Shown in pieces: positions 32,911-45,258 of a stretch of 58,744 bases of DNA (its first letter is position 1; each line of letters starts with the position of its first letter). The DNA lies in the NCBI GenBank assembly GCA_036897485.1, contig JAYMTF010000070.1:1-58744 (forward strand), in the 5' to 3' direction. A model generated the notes under the pieces. It did no database searches. It saw only the letters and a program-made list of their open reading frames with translations, and was not told where the DNA came from. A program made the position numbers and the translations under genes. This DNA is from Pelargonium nanum (taxonomy: Eukaryota > Streptophyta > Magnoliopsida > Geraniales > Geraniaceae).

Positions 32911-35263
32911 GCCTCAAAAATTGGTTGGATCGAATTTTAATCAGACAAAACAATAAGGTTGGGTGCAAGTCTGATCCAGACTCGCAAATAAAGTCATATT
33001 TCAAATTTTATTGTAAGTTGTACAAAATTGTCTATCGAATCCAAACTACATTTTCACGTGATAAACTCTGACAAGTGACAACTACAAAATTATTCAAATC
33101 AAATTTTCAAGTTCATCAGTTTACCAAAATAAATATAAAAAATACAATTGTGCAATTGGGCTAATAAAGATAAGACTACTTTTGGTCCATATCTCAATTG
33201 ATTCCGAGCCTCTTTTTCACAAGTGGGTATCATTTTGTTTTTTGAGTTTTCATCTAAATTGACCTATCAATCATCATGAAGTTAAAGGCCCAAAATAATT
33301 TTTTTGTTATGGGTCCCATCACCTTTTGTTTTTATTCTCTTGCTCTCATCATCTTCAATCAAATTGTGAGGTGATTTTATATGGGAAACACATGATAATT
33401 GGACCACAATGATAAAGTTTTCATTAGGAACCTATCAAGCTTATGTATGTGAAAGTTGCTTGACTCATAAAAAAGGAAGCTACTAAACTAATTACTTAAA
33501 AACAAACTAAGTTCATTTGGTCAAATATAATTCCATTAAGAGTAGTATATTAATAGATGACAAATTGTGCGTGAATGTTGTGTTGAATGTTGACTATGAT
33601 TTGTATTAGTCAGCGCGAACACAATATGTTTAATAATCAAAATCAAACATTAAACACAATCGCAACACATCTATAAACCCGACACATTCAATAAAATGGG
33701 TCCTTCTATCCATATTTTTATTTTTGGTTTAATATATAAGTTTTACATTTTAGTAATTGAAATGTTTAATGTTTTCTATAAAATGAAATTTGATTGAGAG
33801 ACAATCTAGCCTCCAAAGTCTATATAGCACAATAGCATGAAAAGATGGGAAATTTATTGGACCTTTCATGGGCATAAAAAGGATGAGAAATTTTTGGACC
33901 TTTCTTCAACATGAAGCCAATGTTTCCAACTTGTTGTTTTTATTTTATATTTTAAGTCTTATACTTGTTGATCAAGCTTGATACATAGATGCAAGGTGTA
34001 CTTAAACTATTGGTATTGGTTCACTTTAATTGGGTCAAGATGGACCCACACTGTTTTTTTTTTTCTTTGCTAAAAAAAGTGATTGTGGAAAATAATATTA
34101 ATAAGAGCAGTTGCATGGAAGTGTTGTTGGAAATATACACATCACACAAGAATATTATGAACTATTATTTTGTCTAAAATAATGCTAATTTTTGTAAGAA
34201 TCTCCTTGCAACCAATTGGAAATTAGCAACACCTAAGTGGATTAATCAAAGATATATTTATACATAAAATAAACTTGTGTTTTTATCATTTTGTACAATA
34301 AGATTTACAAGTCAAAGTATTGTTTAAATATCATATTTATTGTTTCAACTACAATATGATAGATCAATTACTCAACATATCAATTTTTTTATTAATTTGT
34401 AAGAGTATAATATATTTCATAAATTAAACATTTTATGCAATATATATATATATATATATATGTGGTATTATATATGTCAAATTATTATTTATTTATACTT
34501 AATTTTAAATTAAAAAAATACCGTCCATTAGGTGAATTACTACATCATTTTACAACAAAAAAATAAAAAAAAATTGGGGCAAATAATATTTTTAGTTTAA
34601 TAATTGATTTGAAATTTTGTGGCCTATGTATTTTCTTATATTTATCTTATTACACAAATAGTAAGAAAAAATATGAAAATACTAATGTCAATGTGCATGT
34701 TATAAAAAAAGAGGCTAATCAAAACTTCCACGTTGCACCAACTTGAACTAAACGCGTACGCAAATACACAACGGTGGTTTGGCACAAACCAAGTCAGCAC
34801 CATCTTACAATTTATTTGCTTTATGTTTTTTCGATATTGAGTTGAAAACTCCTAACTTGGGCGCATGGGAAAGAAGTCTAGATTCATTTAAATTTCGCTT
34901 GAAAATTCATGTTTCAGTGCAATATGATGAGTTAATGCAAATTTGTTTGATTCAATTCAATAACTTGCATTTTTTTATAAGATTAAACTAAAAAATTAGT
35001 CGGATTGACTTTCTAATTTTGTTGTGGTTCGTATTTACAACTTTACTGTTACAAAAATTGACGTGACAAAAATAATATTAAAAATTTTACTCCAAAAATC
35101 ATACCCAGAAATATTTTAAGCTTAACTTGTACTATTAAAATTAACTACCACTTGTTTAATTTAATAATGCCAATAATTCATGCCAGGTGGCGGATGTTGC
35201 TCAATGATTGCATGTGACAAAGACGATCAGTGATCGCGTAATCAGAACCGTCTGTTATGATCA
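32911..35263. other. AT-rich intergenic spacer, no gene seen
   Basis: No coding-like frame is seen. A decayed GTGTTG/ACACAA repeat lies near 33540-33690 and a (TA)n microsatellite at about 34440-34460. The rest is AT-rich low-complexity DNA. Confidence 0.6.
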
Positions 35264-35318
35264 TAACCGTTGGATGGGCTGACCTAAGAACAGAACAAAA
35301 ATTGCTACTCCTATAAAT
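35264..35318 (+). promoter_or_regulatory. MSA element and TATA box of the 178-aa unknown gene
   Basis: The minus strand at 35264-35274 reads TCCAACGGTTA, an exact YCYAACGGYYA match. CTATAAATAC (TATA core 35312-35319) follows about 40 bp downstream, putting transcription start near 35345. A ~920-nt leader, probably with an intron, separates this from the start codon at 36268. Confidence 0.55.
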
Positions 35319-36267
35319 ACACATGAAGACGATACTGGCAGTTGATTTTTAAGAGCAGAGATAGGGTTCTGAATCGAACTCAGTTACTGTAATTTTCGCC
35401 GGTTTTCGCTCACTCCGGTTAAGATTTTTAGTTTTCCCGGTGCCGCCACCGTCCAATTCAGCTCAAAGTTTTGATTTTTATCTTGCCGGAGAAGAGTTTT
35501 GATCATTTTGGTTAAATTCTGGGGGGTTATGATGTTGATTTGAGGGAATTTTTGACTTTTTAATCACGGTATTGCCGATTTTGTACTCAAGCTCGTTGCC
35601 TAATTCTGATTTTCTTTCCATTTTTGGAATTCTTCTGTTCTTATCGGATTGTGTTTGTGATTTGAGCTGTTGTGGTGGTTGGAATTTGAGCTTTATCGGA
35701 TCATTTTTTTGGAAATGATTGGAAATTTTGATCTTTGATCTTTTGGGGGTTTGTGATTTGGAGTTTCTTCGATGGTCCTGTGTGTTATTTTTAGGGTTTG
35801 AAGAACAAGAGTGTCTTCTTGTCAATTAATTGAGTGTATTTTTGGAGTTCAGTTTTGATATTCATGGGTTTCCATTAATAGAAATCTTGGTTCACATGTT
35901 TGGGAGGAAGGAAAGTGGTTTTGTGGGTGATTCATAAATTGGAGGAATAATTGTGTTTTGGTTGAAGCACACATTAGTAAATTTTTTGGATCATTGAATT
36001 GTGCTTTAGTTTGGTTTCTTTGAAAGTTTTGTTTGTTTGCTAATTTTTTGAGGTTTAATGGATTTGTAGGATTAAATTTATATATCTTTCTCGATTTGGT
36101 CCTATTTGATTTTATCAATCCATGATTTTCTGATTAAGTGGTCTCTGCATCAGGCAGGAACCAATCACAACATCCCTCCCTTTTCGGCTTTAATCCAATT
36201 TGTTTGCCCTCAGGAAAACTTCAATTGTATGTAATTTGGCTCTCTAAAGTGTTTTTTGAATTCGAAA

Positions 36268-37877
36268 ATGGCCGACCCTTTTACCCGTTTTTCGTGGTGG
36301 TTGTGGGGTGGAAAGGAGAGAGAGCCTGTCCCTAATGGGTCTTCAGCGAACTCGTCTTTGGATTGGGGGTTTGAATGGGGTTTTGGATTGAGGGAACATG
36401 ATAGTGCTAAGTTTCCTTCACTTAGGGGGGCTAAGAATCCCAAGATAGCCTCTTCATCGAGGAAGGTTAGGCGAAAATGGCAGAGCCGAGAAGAGCGGAG
36501 GATAGACAAGGAATATGATGTTGTGTTGGTTCCATCTGATGGTGTTTGCTTGTCGGGGTCCGAGTCAGATGATTCTGATTGGTCCATTGGGTGGTCGGAG
36601 CCACACGGTCCTGATTTCCATAGTGACAATGAGTCTGACAATAGTTTTGCTGTGCTGGTTCCTTGCTATAGACCTGGTTGCAAGGAGGTCATTGAGGGTT
36701 CAAATAACCAGCTGTTGAATGCTATTAAGAACCTCCAAAACGAGTTCTCTCCCGGTAAGAGGTCACGCTGTGTTAAATTTTATATCATCATCCTGATGTT
36801 TAACTTCTCATGCTGCTGCTAGTGTTTGATTCATAGAGGATCTGAACCTTTTGAAGTAGTAATTTTGTTATGCAAGTTGATTAGCTACCTTAAGTTTTCT
36901 GCCTTTAGGCGCATATTAGTTTTTTTTGGTATCGCGGTACTAGAGGTGTATATTAAGGCAATCCCGTGATATTTATGCTTCATCTTGGGCCCATCGCCTT
37001 GAATCGAGTTGAATTTGCAACAATTATAGTTTTAAGCAGATCTCAGTTTAATAAAGAAGATTGGACTAATCTTAGAGCTAAGAAACTATTGATGTAATAA
37101 AAAATAGTCCCTTGTCTTTCCACTTGCTTGTGTTTTTTTCTTTCTTTCTTTTATGTAATCTATTCTGGTGGAACTAGTTGTTGAATTCAAATATTGTGTT
37201 TTGTTTTAGTGCATATGTCCCAGTCTCCCAGAAAGTGCCAAACCTAATAAAGTGCATCTAGTAAGCCGAAATGGAACTATATTAAAGCATGTAACCTAAT
37301 TGTTGTTAGTGGGGTGTTGCACATTCTTTTAGTGAGTATTGTGCTTCTGGTACTGGGCCAAATGGTAGATAACCGATCTGAAGTGTAGGTTTGCTACCCA
37401 ACAAAAACTCGTTTCTATAGCTGTTTTACACAAATTACAAAACCATGTTCTCTACAGAGAGGAACGAGAAATATAGAGCGTTGAAACCTTGGGTATGACT
37501 TGTAGCAGCTAAATTTACCGCTCAAACCATGAGTGTCGGGAACTTGCACCGGTAGCTGAGTTTATTAACATCATCCAATCACTTAATCTGAGCTGGGTTC
37601 ATTGAACTGGTAGCGGTGTCTCATTATGTCTTTGAGATCAATTTTCTACTCATTCTGTTTAATATGTGTTGGTTCCTCTCATTATTGCCTTGGAATAGCT
37701 TTATCAATCTCGATGCAGCTTCTTGCAGTGAGCGTTCTTTCTTAGCAGGATTCTTTTTGCTAGACTCACGGTAAAATTTTCAAGGTATATGATTCATTGC
37801 TGAGTTGTGCTTTGATTGAATGTGTAGAGGGCAAGAACTATATGGAGCAGTGGCTCTCGTCTCTACAGAACTGCTGA
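36268..37877 (+). CDS. Conserved plant protein of unknown function (178 aa)
   Basis: Two exons, 36268-36754 and 37828-37877, join through CCC G|AG GGC to give 178 aa ending in MEQWLSSLQNC. The start is the first ATG in the frame (MADPFTRFSWWLWGGKE). The protein has no signal peptide or membrane span. A Trp-rich N-terminus (SWWLWGG, DWGFEWGFG) is followed by a basic stretch (RKVRRKWQSREERR, about residues 71-84) and an acidic Ser/Asp patch around SGSESDDSDWSIGW (about residues 101-114). An EPHGP...DNSFAVLVPCY block comes next, then a C-terminal amphipathic segment. I recognise similar proteins in other plants but no characterised function. The basic stretch could be a nuclear signal; that is inference. 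Confidence 0.8.
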
Positions 37878-39105
37878 GGCCTAGAACTGGCCGGTTTATT
37901 GGAATGGTCCTTTGCTGAAATGTTACAAAGAACATAGATCAGACAAAAGGTACCAAAAACCCTTAAAAAGTATCACCTACTTTCTTTAGACTTAAAAGGC
38001 ATCGGGAAAGGAGTGTTATGGTTTGGTACACCGGGCACGAACATGAAGCCTCTATGAAGATTCTTTAATGTAAATATAGCTAATGTTGTGATTTGTGAAT
38101 ATGTAAAAACATGCCTGTCCTTTGGGCTTTGCTACTGCTGTAAATAATTTTCCTATTTCTATATATAATGAAGGGCCAAGCTTTTTGTTTGTTTCTTCTC
38201 AGTCATTTGGTAGTTGTGTTTATGCACAGATGGATGGACTTTTAACTTCTTCATACATTTATTTCTGCTCTCTCTTTTCCATTGCTTGCCAAAAGTGGCT
38301 TTTGCGCTTATATAGCACACAACTTTCAACACGATATGCCCACCCAAATACACGAGAATAAAAAATATCAACCAAACTTTTTTGGCTCGGTCTAAACAAA
38401 ATCAATGTAAAGATGACAATTTGCGGAACGGATGGTTTTTGCCATTAAAAAGCTTTATGTGGGAAAAAAATTATATACTAAAATAATAATCACTTACAAG
38501 ACATATATTTAGTTAAAAATAATACTTAAGTGTGTATACCAAAATGAGTGTCATTCTTATATATTGCTCTAATTTCGATCAATGGCACATCATGAGATAG
38601 GATGGGCTTCCATCCAAAATCAACAGAATTAACTGTCTAGCCATATCATAATAAGAAGAGTGGGGTCCAATGCCACATGGCAGGTCCACGAAGTGCCACG
38701 TGGAAGCAAGGCATTTGCCACCAAAACATAAAAAAGGAAGGTTGAAAGTTGAAACACTTATTTCGGGCAGAAGATTACTCTCATCCATCATCCCATTATA
38801 AGGAAGGGTCTTCTCACATTCTTCTCTTTGCATCTAATTTCTTTCTCCCCTCAATTACTTTTGTCTTCAATTTCTATTTTATTTTCTTATCTTCTTTGTA
38901 TTTGAAACTCTTTTGATCTTTGAATATTTTCTTCCTTCTTGTTGATCATCAAGTTCAGATAGTTTCATGTCTCCTCTCGTTGTATAAAAGAGTGGAAGAC
39001 ACGTATTTACATTTGTCGATGTGAGTTGTAAAAACCATATCAGTTTGTTGAAAAAAAAAATATTTATCTGCAACGAATAGAAGAAAGAAGTGAAAATCGA
39101 CTAAA
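37878..39105. other. Spacer and NET2 promoter region
   Basis: The 3' region of the unknown gene runs to about 38100. A perfect G-box (GCCACGTGG; CACGTG at 38697-38702) lies about 400 bp before the NET2 start codon, in a stretch that also has CCACATGG. A possible TATA (CCATTATAAGG) is at about 38783, and the leader after it is pyrimidine-rich. No gene is seen. Confidence 0.45.
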
Positions 39106-42100
39106 ATGTTACAAAGGGCTGCTAGCAATGCCTACTCTTGGTGGTGGGCTAGCCATATCAGAACAAAACAATCAAATTGGCTTGAGCAAAATCTTCAAGG
39201 TATGATCCAAATAATTTGATCCCTAATGATCTTGTGTTTTTATTTTGATGAATGGATAGTATTTTTGTTGTTTTTCAAGGTTAAAATCTTTGATAATTGA
39301 GTTTAAGTAAAAGCGGAAATAAATTTTTGTACAATATAATTATATCTACATCTTAGAATGACATGAGTCTTGCGCACGGAAAGACCGCGTTGTTTATGAA
39401 ATTCAATAGTGGTTTGCATTTGGAAGCCCTAGGCTTTCATTCTGCTTATAATATTTGAGAATACATGTTCCTCTCATAATGTAAATGAGTAATCTCAAAT
39501 GTAGTATGGTTGGAAATTATAAAGACGAGATGGTTCCTAAAATTGTAACAGAAAACCAAATTTTGAAAAGACAATGCGAATCTCTCGAGTTCATACAATC
39601 CTATCGTCATAAGATTTTATTGCTTGCAAACCCATAACAAGATTCAGACTCCACAATAGTAATAAACTGGTGTATAGAGCCGCTCTTTTGACATAAATAT
39701 TGGAACTCACCTTCGCCGATTCAAATGATTTCATCCGTCTTTATATTTGATGGTTTACGATTTCACAACTCTTTCTAGACTCCACAATAGTGATAAATTG
39801 ATGTAGCGAGTCGCTCTTTTGACATAAGATATTGTCATGGGATCGCGACTAAAAATGATTTTATTGTCTTTTTATATTTGATGGTATACACATTCATAAC
39901 TCTCTTCAAACTCCACAATGGTGACAATCGCGTGCATATAATCTTATGGTTTTTGTTTGGAAATGCAGATTTTGAAGACAAAGTGCAAAGCACACTCAAG
40001 CTCATTGAAGAGGAAGGAGACTCTTTTGCCAAGAGAGCTGAAATGTACTACAAAAACAGACCAGAACTCATCATTTTTGTGCAAGAATCATTCAGATCCT
40101 ACAGAGCTTTAGCCGAAAGATATGACCATTTATCCACAGAGCTCCAAAAGGCCAACACCACAATAGCAACTGTCTTCCCCGAAAAGATCCAACTCGCAAT
40201 GGAAGAAGAAGACGAGTTTAATTCCCTAGGAAGCACGAAGAAGCTTCCCCAAATCGGGAAATTCAACGCCCCAAAAGCTCCAGCGGGTCCTGTCAAAGAA
40301 CTCAAGAGCATGTTCTCAAATGCCAACAAGAAGTTCCAACCAAAAACCAAAGCGATATCAAGTTCCAGCGCTCCAAAAGTCAAGAAGTCGGGTTTGAGCA
40401 GGCCCGAGGCACTTGGGAAGATCGATAAGCTGCAGAAGGAGATTCTCGTTCTGCAAACCGAAAAGGAGTTCTTGAAGAGCTCTTACGAGCAGGGAGTTAA
40501 AAGATTTAAAGGAATTGACGTACAGATCGTTGAAATGCAACAAGAGGTTTTCAAGCTGCAAGACGAGTTTGGCGATGGCATGTTCATCGAAGATGAGGAG
40601 GCTCGAAATTTAATGGCATCTTCAGCTCTCCAATCTTGCCAAGAAGCAATGGCAAAACTGCAAAAAAGGAAGGAAAAGATGATCAAAGAGGCCGAAAAGG
40701 AGCGTGAGAGGATGAGAGCTACTCGCGAAAAGGTGGTGTCTCTGATAGAAGACGCTGAGAAGAAAAACCCATCTGGAGAATCAAGAGCAGAGTTAATAAG
40801 AAGCGAAGAACCAATGAACATAGAAGCTGAAGCCGAAGAACAGAAGAAGGAGATTGAGAATTTGAAACAAAAGATTAAAGAACAGTTCAAGGAAGGAGAT
40901 GATTCATGCCTCACAGTGTCAGACATGGCTGAGAAGATTGATGAGCTGGTGGAGAAAGTGATCAGCTTTGAAACTGAACTCGCTAGCCAGACGGCGCTTG
41001 TTCAAAGATTGAGAAACGAAACAGATGAGCTTCAGGGTCAGGTTCAAGTCTTGGAAAATGATAATGTGGATCTTGTGAGTGATCCGAGCAAGTTGAAGGA
41101 AATGGAGGCGAAGCTGCGAGTGGTTCAGGAGATAGATCGAAGCTTTGTGAACCAAAACAACAATCTCCAAACGAATTTCACTGAGGCTCGGTGCAATATT
41201 GATCATATGTCTGAGAAGCTGGGCAGTGTGAAGCCAGATGGGGAGGTTGAGGGCGGGGAAGCTCCTCCAGTAAAGGAAAAGAAGCCAAAGAGATCGAAGA
41301 AAGAAAAGGCTGAGCGCAAGGCTCGGAAATTGGCCAGGAAAGCCGAAAAGATGAGGCTAGCACAGGAGGCTGAGATGGCAGATTCTTCACAAACTGATAA
41401 GGAACAAGTCGGGTCTCAGGAGGAATCTGAAGCACGAAGAGCTCATGCAGCTGCTGTTGCAGAAAGTGTTAGTGCTTCGAAGCAATATAAGGAGCCTGAG
41501 ATCACTGACTCGTCACAAACTGTGAAAGAATACGTGAAGGAAGAGTCTGGAGGAGGAGGAGAAGCTGTTGTGAGTATTGATGATAAGAAGTTGGATTTCA
41601 AGCAAGATGAGGGGACTGAGATCACTGGTTCACCGCAACCCGAGAAAGAAGCTGAGAAACCTCAAGAAGAGCCTGAAGAGCAAGAAGCTGTTGCGATAGA
41701 ATCTAGTAGTGGTAATATTGAGAAAGCGGAGAATTCAGAGCCAGATGAGAAGCCCAATATCATAAGTCCAATGGAAAAACAGGAGGGTCCTTCCAAGGAG
41801 CTCAAGATCACAGGTTCGATGGAAGAACATGAGGGTCCACACGAGGAGCTCACGACCACAGGTTCAATGGAAAAAGAAGAGGTTACTAACGAGGAGGACA
41901 AGATCACAGATTCAATGGAAAAACAAGAGGATACTCATGACGAGGAGGTCGAGATCACAGGTTCAATGGAACAACAAGAGGGTACTCACAAGGAGATCAA
42001 GATCACAGGTCTAATGGAAACACAAGAGGGTACTCACGAAGAGGTCAAGATCACAGGTCTAATGAAAATACAAGAGGGTACTCACGAGGAGGTCAAGATT

Positions 42101-44368
42101 ATAGGTTCAATTGAAAAACAAGAGAGTACCCAAGAGGATGTCCAGTTCACAGGTTCAATGGAAAAAGAAGAGGGTACTCAAGATGAGGTCATGATCACAG
42201 GTTCAGTGGAAAAAGAAGAGGGTACTCAGGAGGAGGTCATGATCACGGGTCTAATTGAAAACGACGAGGGTACTCACGAAGAGGTCAAGATCATAGGTTC
42301 AATAGAAAAACAAGAGGGTGCTGAGGAGGAGGTCAAGATCACAGGTTCAATGGAAAAACAAGATGGTGCTCACGAAGAGGTCAAGATCACAGGTTCAATA
42401 GAAAAACAAGAGGGTTCTCTCGAGGAGGTCAAGATCATTGGTTCAATAGAAAAACAAGAGGGTACTCGCGAGGAGGTCAAGATCATAGGCTCAATGGAAA
42501 AACAAGAGAGTCCTCACGAGGAGGACAAGATCACAAGTTCAATAGAAAAACAAGAGGATCCTCAGGAGAAGCTCGAGATAACGGGTTCAATGGAAAAACT
42601 AGAGGGTCCTCCTGATGAAATGGAGTTGACAGAGGCTAAAGATGTCAACGAAGAAGCGAACATAGGAGAAGATGGAAGTGAAGCTTCTTCTGATAGCATT
42701 CCAAAGAATACTGTTGATAATCTTCCGACAGAGAAAGCTCTTGATAGCCCAACAGAGAAGGCTCTCAATAGCCTTCCCGAAAAAGCTCCAGATAGCTCAG
42801 CAGAGAAGGCTATCGATATCATTTCCGAGAAAGTTCCTGATAGCTCAACAGAGAAGGCTCTCGATAGCCTTCCCGAGAAAGATCCTGATAGCTCAACAGA
42901 GATGACTCAAAATAGCCTTCCCGAGAACGCTCCTGGTCGCTCAACAGAGATGGCTCTCAATAGCCTTCCCGAGAAAGCTCCTGATAGCTCAGCAGAGAAG
43001 ACTCTCAATAGCCTTCCCGAGAAAGCTCCTGATAGCTCAGCAGAGAAGGCTCTCAGCAATAGCCTTCCTGAGGAAACTCCAGAAAGCATTCCAAAGAAAA
43101 CTCCTGATGGCCCAGCAGAGAAGACTCTCAATAGCCATCCCAAGAAAGCTCCTGAAAATCTCGCAGTGAAAACTGAGGACCAGAAACTCGAGGAATCGTC
43201 ACAGGAGGAGGAGGAGGAGAATTTTCTTGATTTCGATGCAACGGAACAAGAAAATGAGCCTGATGATGAACCAAATTGGCGAGTGTTGTACATGAAAGGA
43301 ACGACTGACAGAGAACAGACATTACTTGCAGAGTACACAGCAGTTCTTCGTAATTTCAAAGAAGTGAAGACTAGGCTTATGGAAGTAGAGAGGAGACAAC
43401 AAGACGGCCTCTTTGAATCAGCAATGCATTTAAAAGAGCTAAAGAACGCCAATGCCATGAAAGATGAAGAGATTCGCACACTACGCCAGAAGCTGAAGCA
43501 ACTTCAAGCAATGCTTGATAAAACGAAGGGTAAAAGTGACGCAGACCAGAGCCCTGCGGAAGATGATCCAAAGGCAGAAGTAGAAGATGATGACGACGAA
43601 TATGACCTGAAATTTCTGATGCGAAGCCAAGGCCAAGGCCAAACCCAAGAAATATCAGAAGTAGAAGAAAAGTTTCGCGGCGACATTGATGCACTACTGG
43701 AGGAGAATTTGGATTTCTGGCTAAGATTCAGCGCTTCATTTCACCAAATACAGAAATTTGAAACTGAGATACAAGATTTGAAAAATGATGTGGCAAAAAT
43801 ACATAAAGCGAAGAAAAGCGAAGGAAGCAACTCGAGGAAGACCCCATTGAAAACAGAAGCAAGATCAGTATATAAGCATCTGAGTGAGATACAAACCGAG
43901 CTCACGGTCTGGTTGGAGCAAAGCCTTTCGCTGAAAGAAGAACTGCAGTGTAGATTTTCATCATTGTGCAGCCTTCAAGAAGAGCTCACGAAGGCCTTGA
44001 AGGAGAGCGCTGAGGACGAAGACTTCAAGTTCACGACATTTCAAGCTGCAAAATTTCAAGGTGAACTGTTGAATATGAAACAAGAAAATAATAAAGTTAA
44101 AGAAGAATTGCAAGCAGGCTATGATCACGTATCTGGGATTCAACGGCAAGTTGAGAAGTGCTTGAAGAAGTTGAATGATGAATTCGGGTTCGTGGTTAAT
44201 ACGAAGAATAATAGTAGGCATCTACAGCATAGTGAGAGCAGGAACCGAGTTCCTCTGAGATCGTTCATATTTGGAGCGGCAAAGAAGCAAAAGCAATCCC
44301 TCTTCTCAACTGTGAGCCCTGCACTTAACAAGAAGTACAACATCATTAAACAAGGAGTTCAAATGTAG
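39106..44368 (+). CDS. NETWORKED 2-clade actin-binding protein with expanded repeats
   Basis: NET proteins link actin filaments to membranes; the Arabidopsis NET2 clade is pollen-expressed and sits at the pollen-tube plasma membrane. Two exons, 39106-39199 and 39969-44368, join through G|AT to give 1497 aa. Residues 1-95 are the NAB actin-binding domain (AASNAYSWWWASHIRTKQS, then DSFAKRAEMYYKNRPELI). Residues 165-400 are coiled coil with SGLSRPEALGKIDKLQKEIL. Residues 629-917 and about 940-1098 are two 16-residue repeat arrays. Residues 1115-1497 return to conserved NET2 sequence: EENLDFWLRFSASFHQIQ, AKFQGELLNMKQENNKVKEE, and the C-terminal SRNRVPLRSFIFGA block. Arabidopsis NET2 proteins are about 900-950 aa; the extra length is the repeats. 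The short first exon ending inside the NAB domain is typical of the family. Confidence 0.93.
39647..39968 (+). repeat. 131-bp tandem repeats filling the 3' part of NET2 intron 1
   Basis: Copies start at 39647, 39778 and 39909, all with ACTCCACAATRGT, exactly 131 bp apart. The first two share 'gagycgctcttttgacataa' and 'tttatatttgatggt'. The third is cut off by the exon 2 acceptor at 39968. Confidence 0.8.
41759..42625 (+). repeat. 48-bp tandem array (about 18 units) in NET2 coding sequence
   Basis: The unit codes for ITGSMEKQEGTHEEVK with variation at most positions; one unit has 17 residues. The Gly-Ser/Met step, Glu-Lys-Gln-Glu core and the final Glu-Glu-Val-Lys are best kept. The array is strongly acidic and should be unstructured or helical. 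Confidence 0.9.
42691..43170 (+). repeat. Second 48-bp (24+24) tandem array in NET2 coding sequence
   Basis: The unit codes for EKAPDSSAEKALNSLP, itself two related 8-residue halves, repeated about eight times with decay at both ends. The sequence is unrelated to the preceding array, yet it has the same 48-bp period. The reading frame is kept throughout. Confidence 0.85.
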
Positions 44369-45258
44369 TCTATCTAGATATTTGTTTCATTTTATGCTTC
44401 ATTCCTTTTGGTCCGAAAAGATTTGATTCTTTGAATTTGTGTTTATTTTGTCTGGTTTTGAACTGTGAATTAGCTGTAATAGTTTGTAATTATCAGAACA
44501 GGAACTCTTTCTGATCCTAATTAACATTATCATCACAAGTACCTGATGGGTTTCTTCTTCTTCATTTATGCAACTTCTATTCTTCTCAGAATCGCATCTT
44601 CATTCAGAAGGCAGCAATTCCAGTTTCGGGTCGGGTTTTCAGGTCCAAATGGCTAACCCTAACCCACAAGAGGTATGGGTTAGTACAGACTGTGGATTGA
44701 GTGCGCATTGCCCGACCCAATTCATATCTTTTCCCAACAAACCCGACTTGACCTGAAAATTAACCAGACATATTTGGTGCAACCTAAAACCGCCAAAAAA
44801 AAAAACGAATTTTGGTTCTCCACGAGTTCAGGTCCAAATTGTCGACTCTATTCTCGTCCTCAAAATCATCCTGTATAATGAGAGTTTTATCTTCTAAACA
44901 TTCATTCTCACAATCCAAAAGGGAATTTGTATTCATCCAAGTGCTAATGAATAAGCAGCAAGTTAGCTTATACTGGTCTCTTCTCCAGCAAAAAAGTATA
45001 TAAGCATATATTATACAAAACAATAGGAACCAATTACCAAAATCTATGGTGGTTCCTCTAGATTTATTATCGTTGCAGTACTGCTTGCTATACAATTGAA
45101 ATCTTTCTACTACGGACCCAAAAAAATCCTTATTTCTTTGAATGTGTGTGCAAGTCTCATTAACCAGAAACGTTCTGGTTTTTCACGTTCCTCATTAATC
45201 TACCCCTCAAAAGCTTTACTTCCTCAGTAGTGACACTCTGTAATAAAAAAATGGATAA
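44369..45258. other. Convergent 3' ends of NET2 and PFK genes
   Basis: It holds both 3' regions plus a GGGTCGGGTT-type dispersed repeat at about 44610-44851. The end of that repeat (44827-44851) matches 10839-10863. No other gene is seen. Confidence 0.5.
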
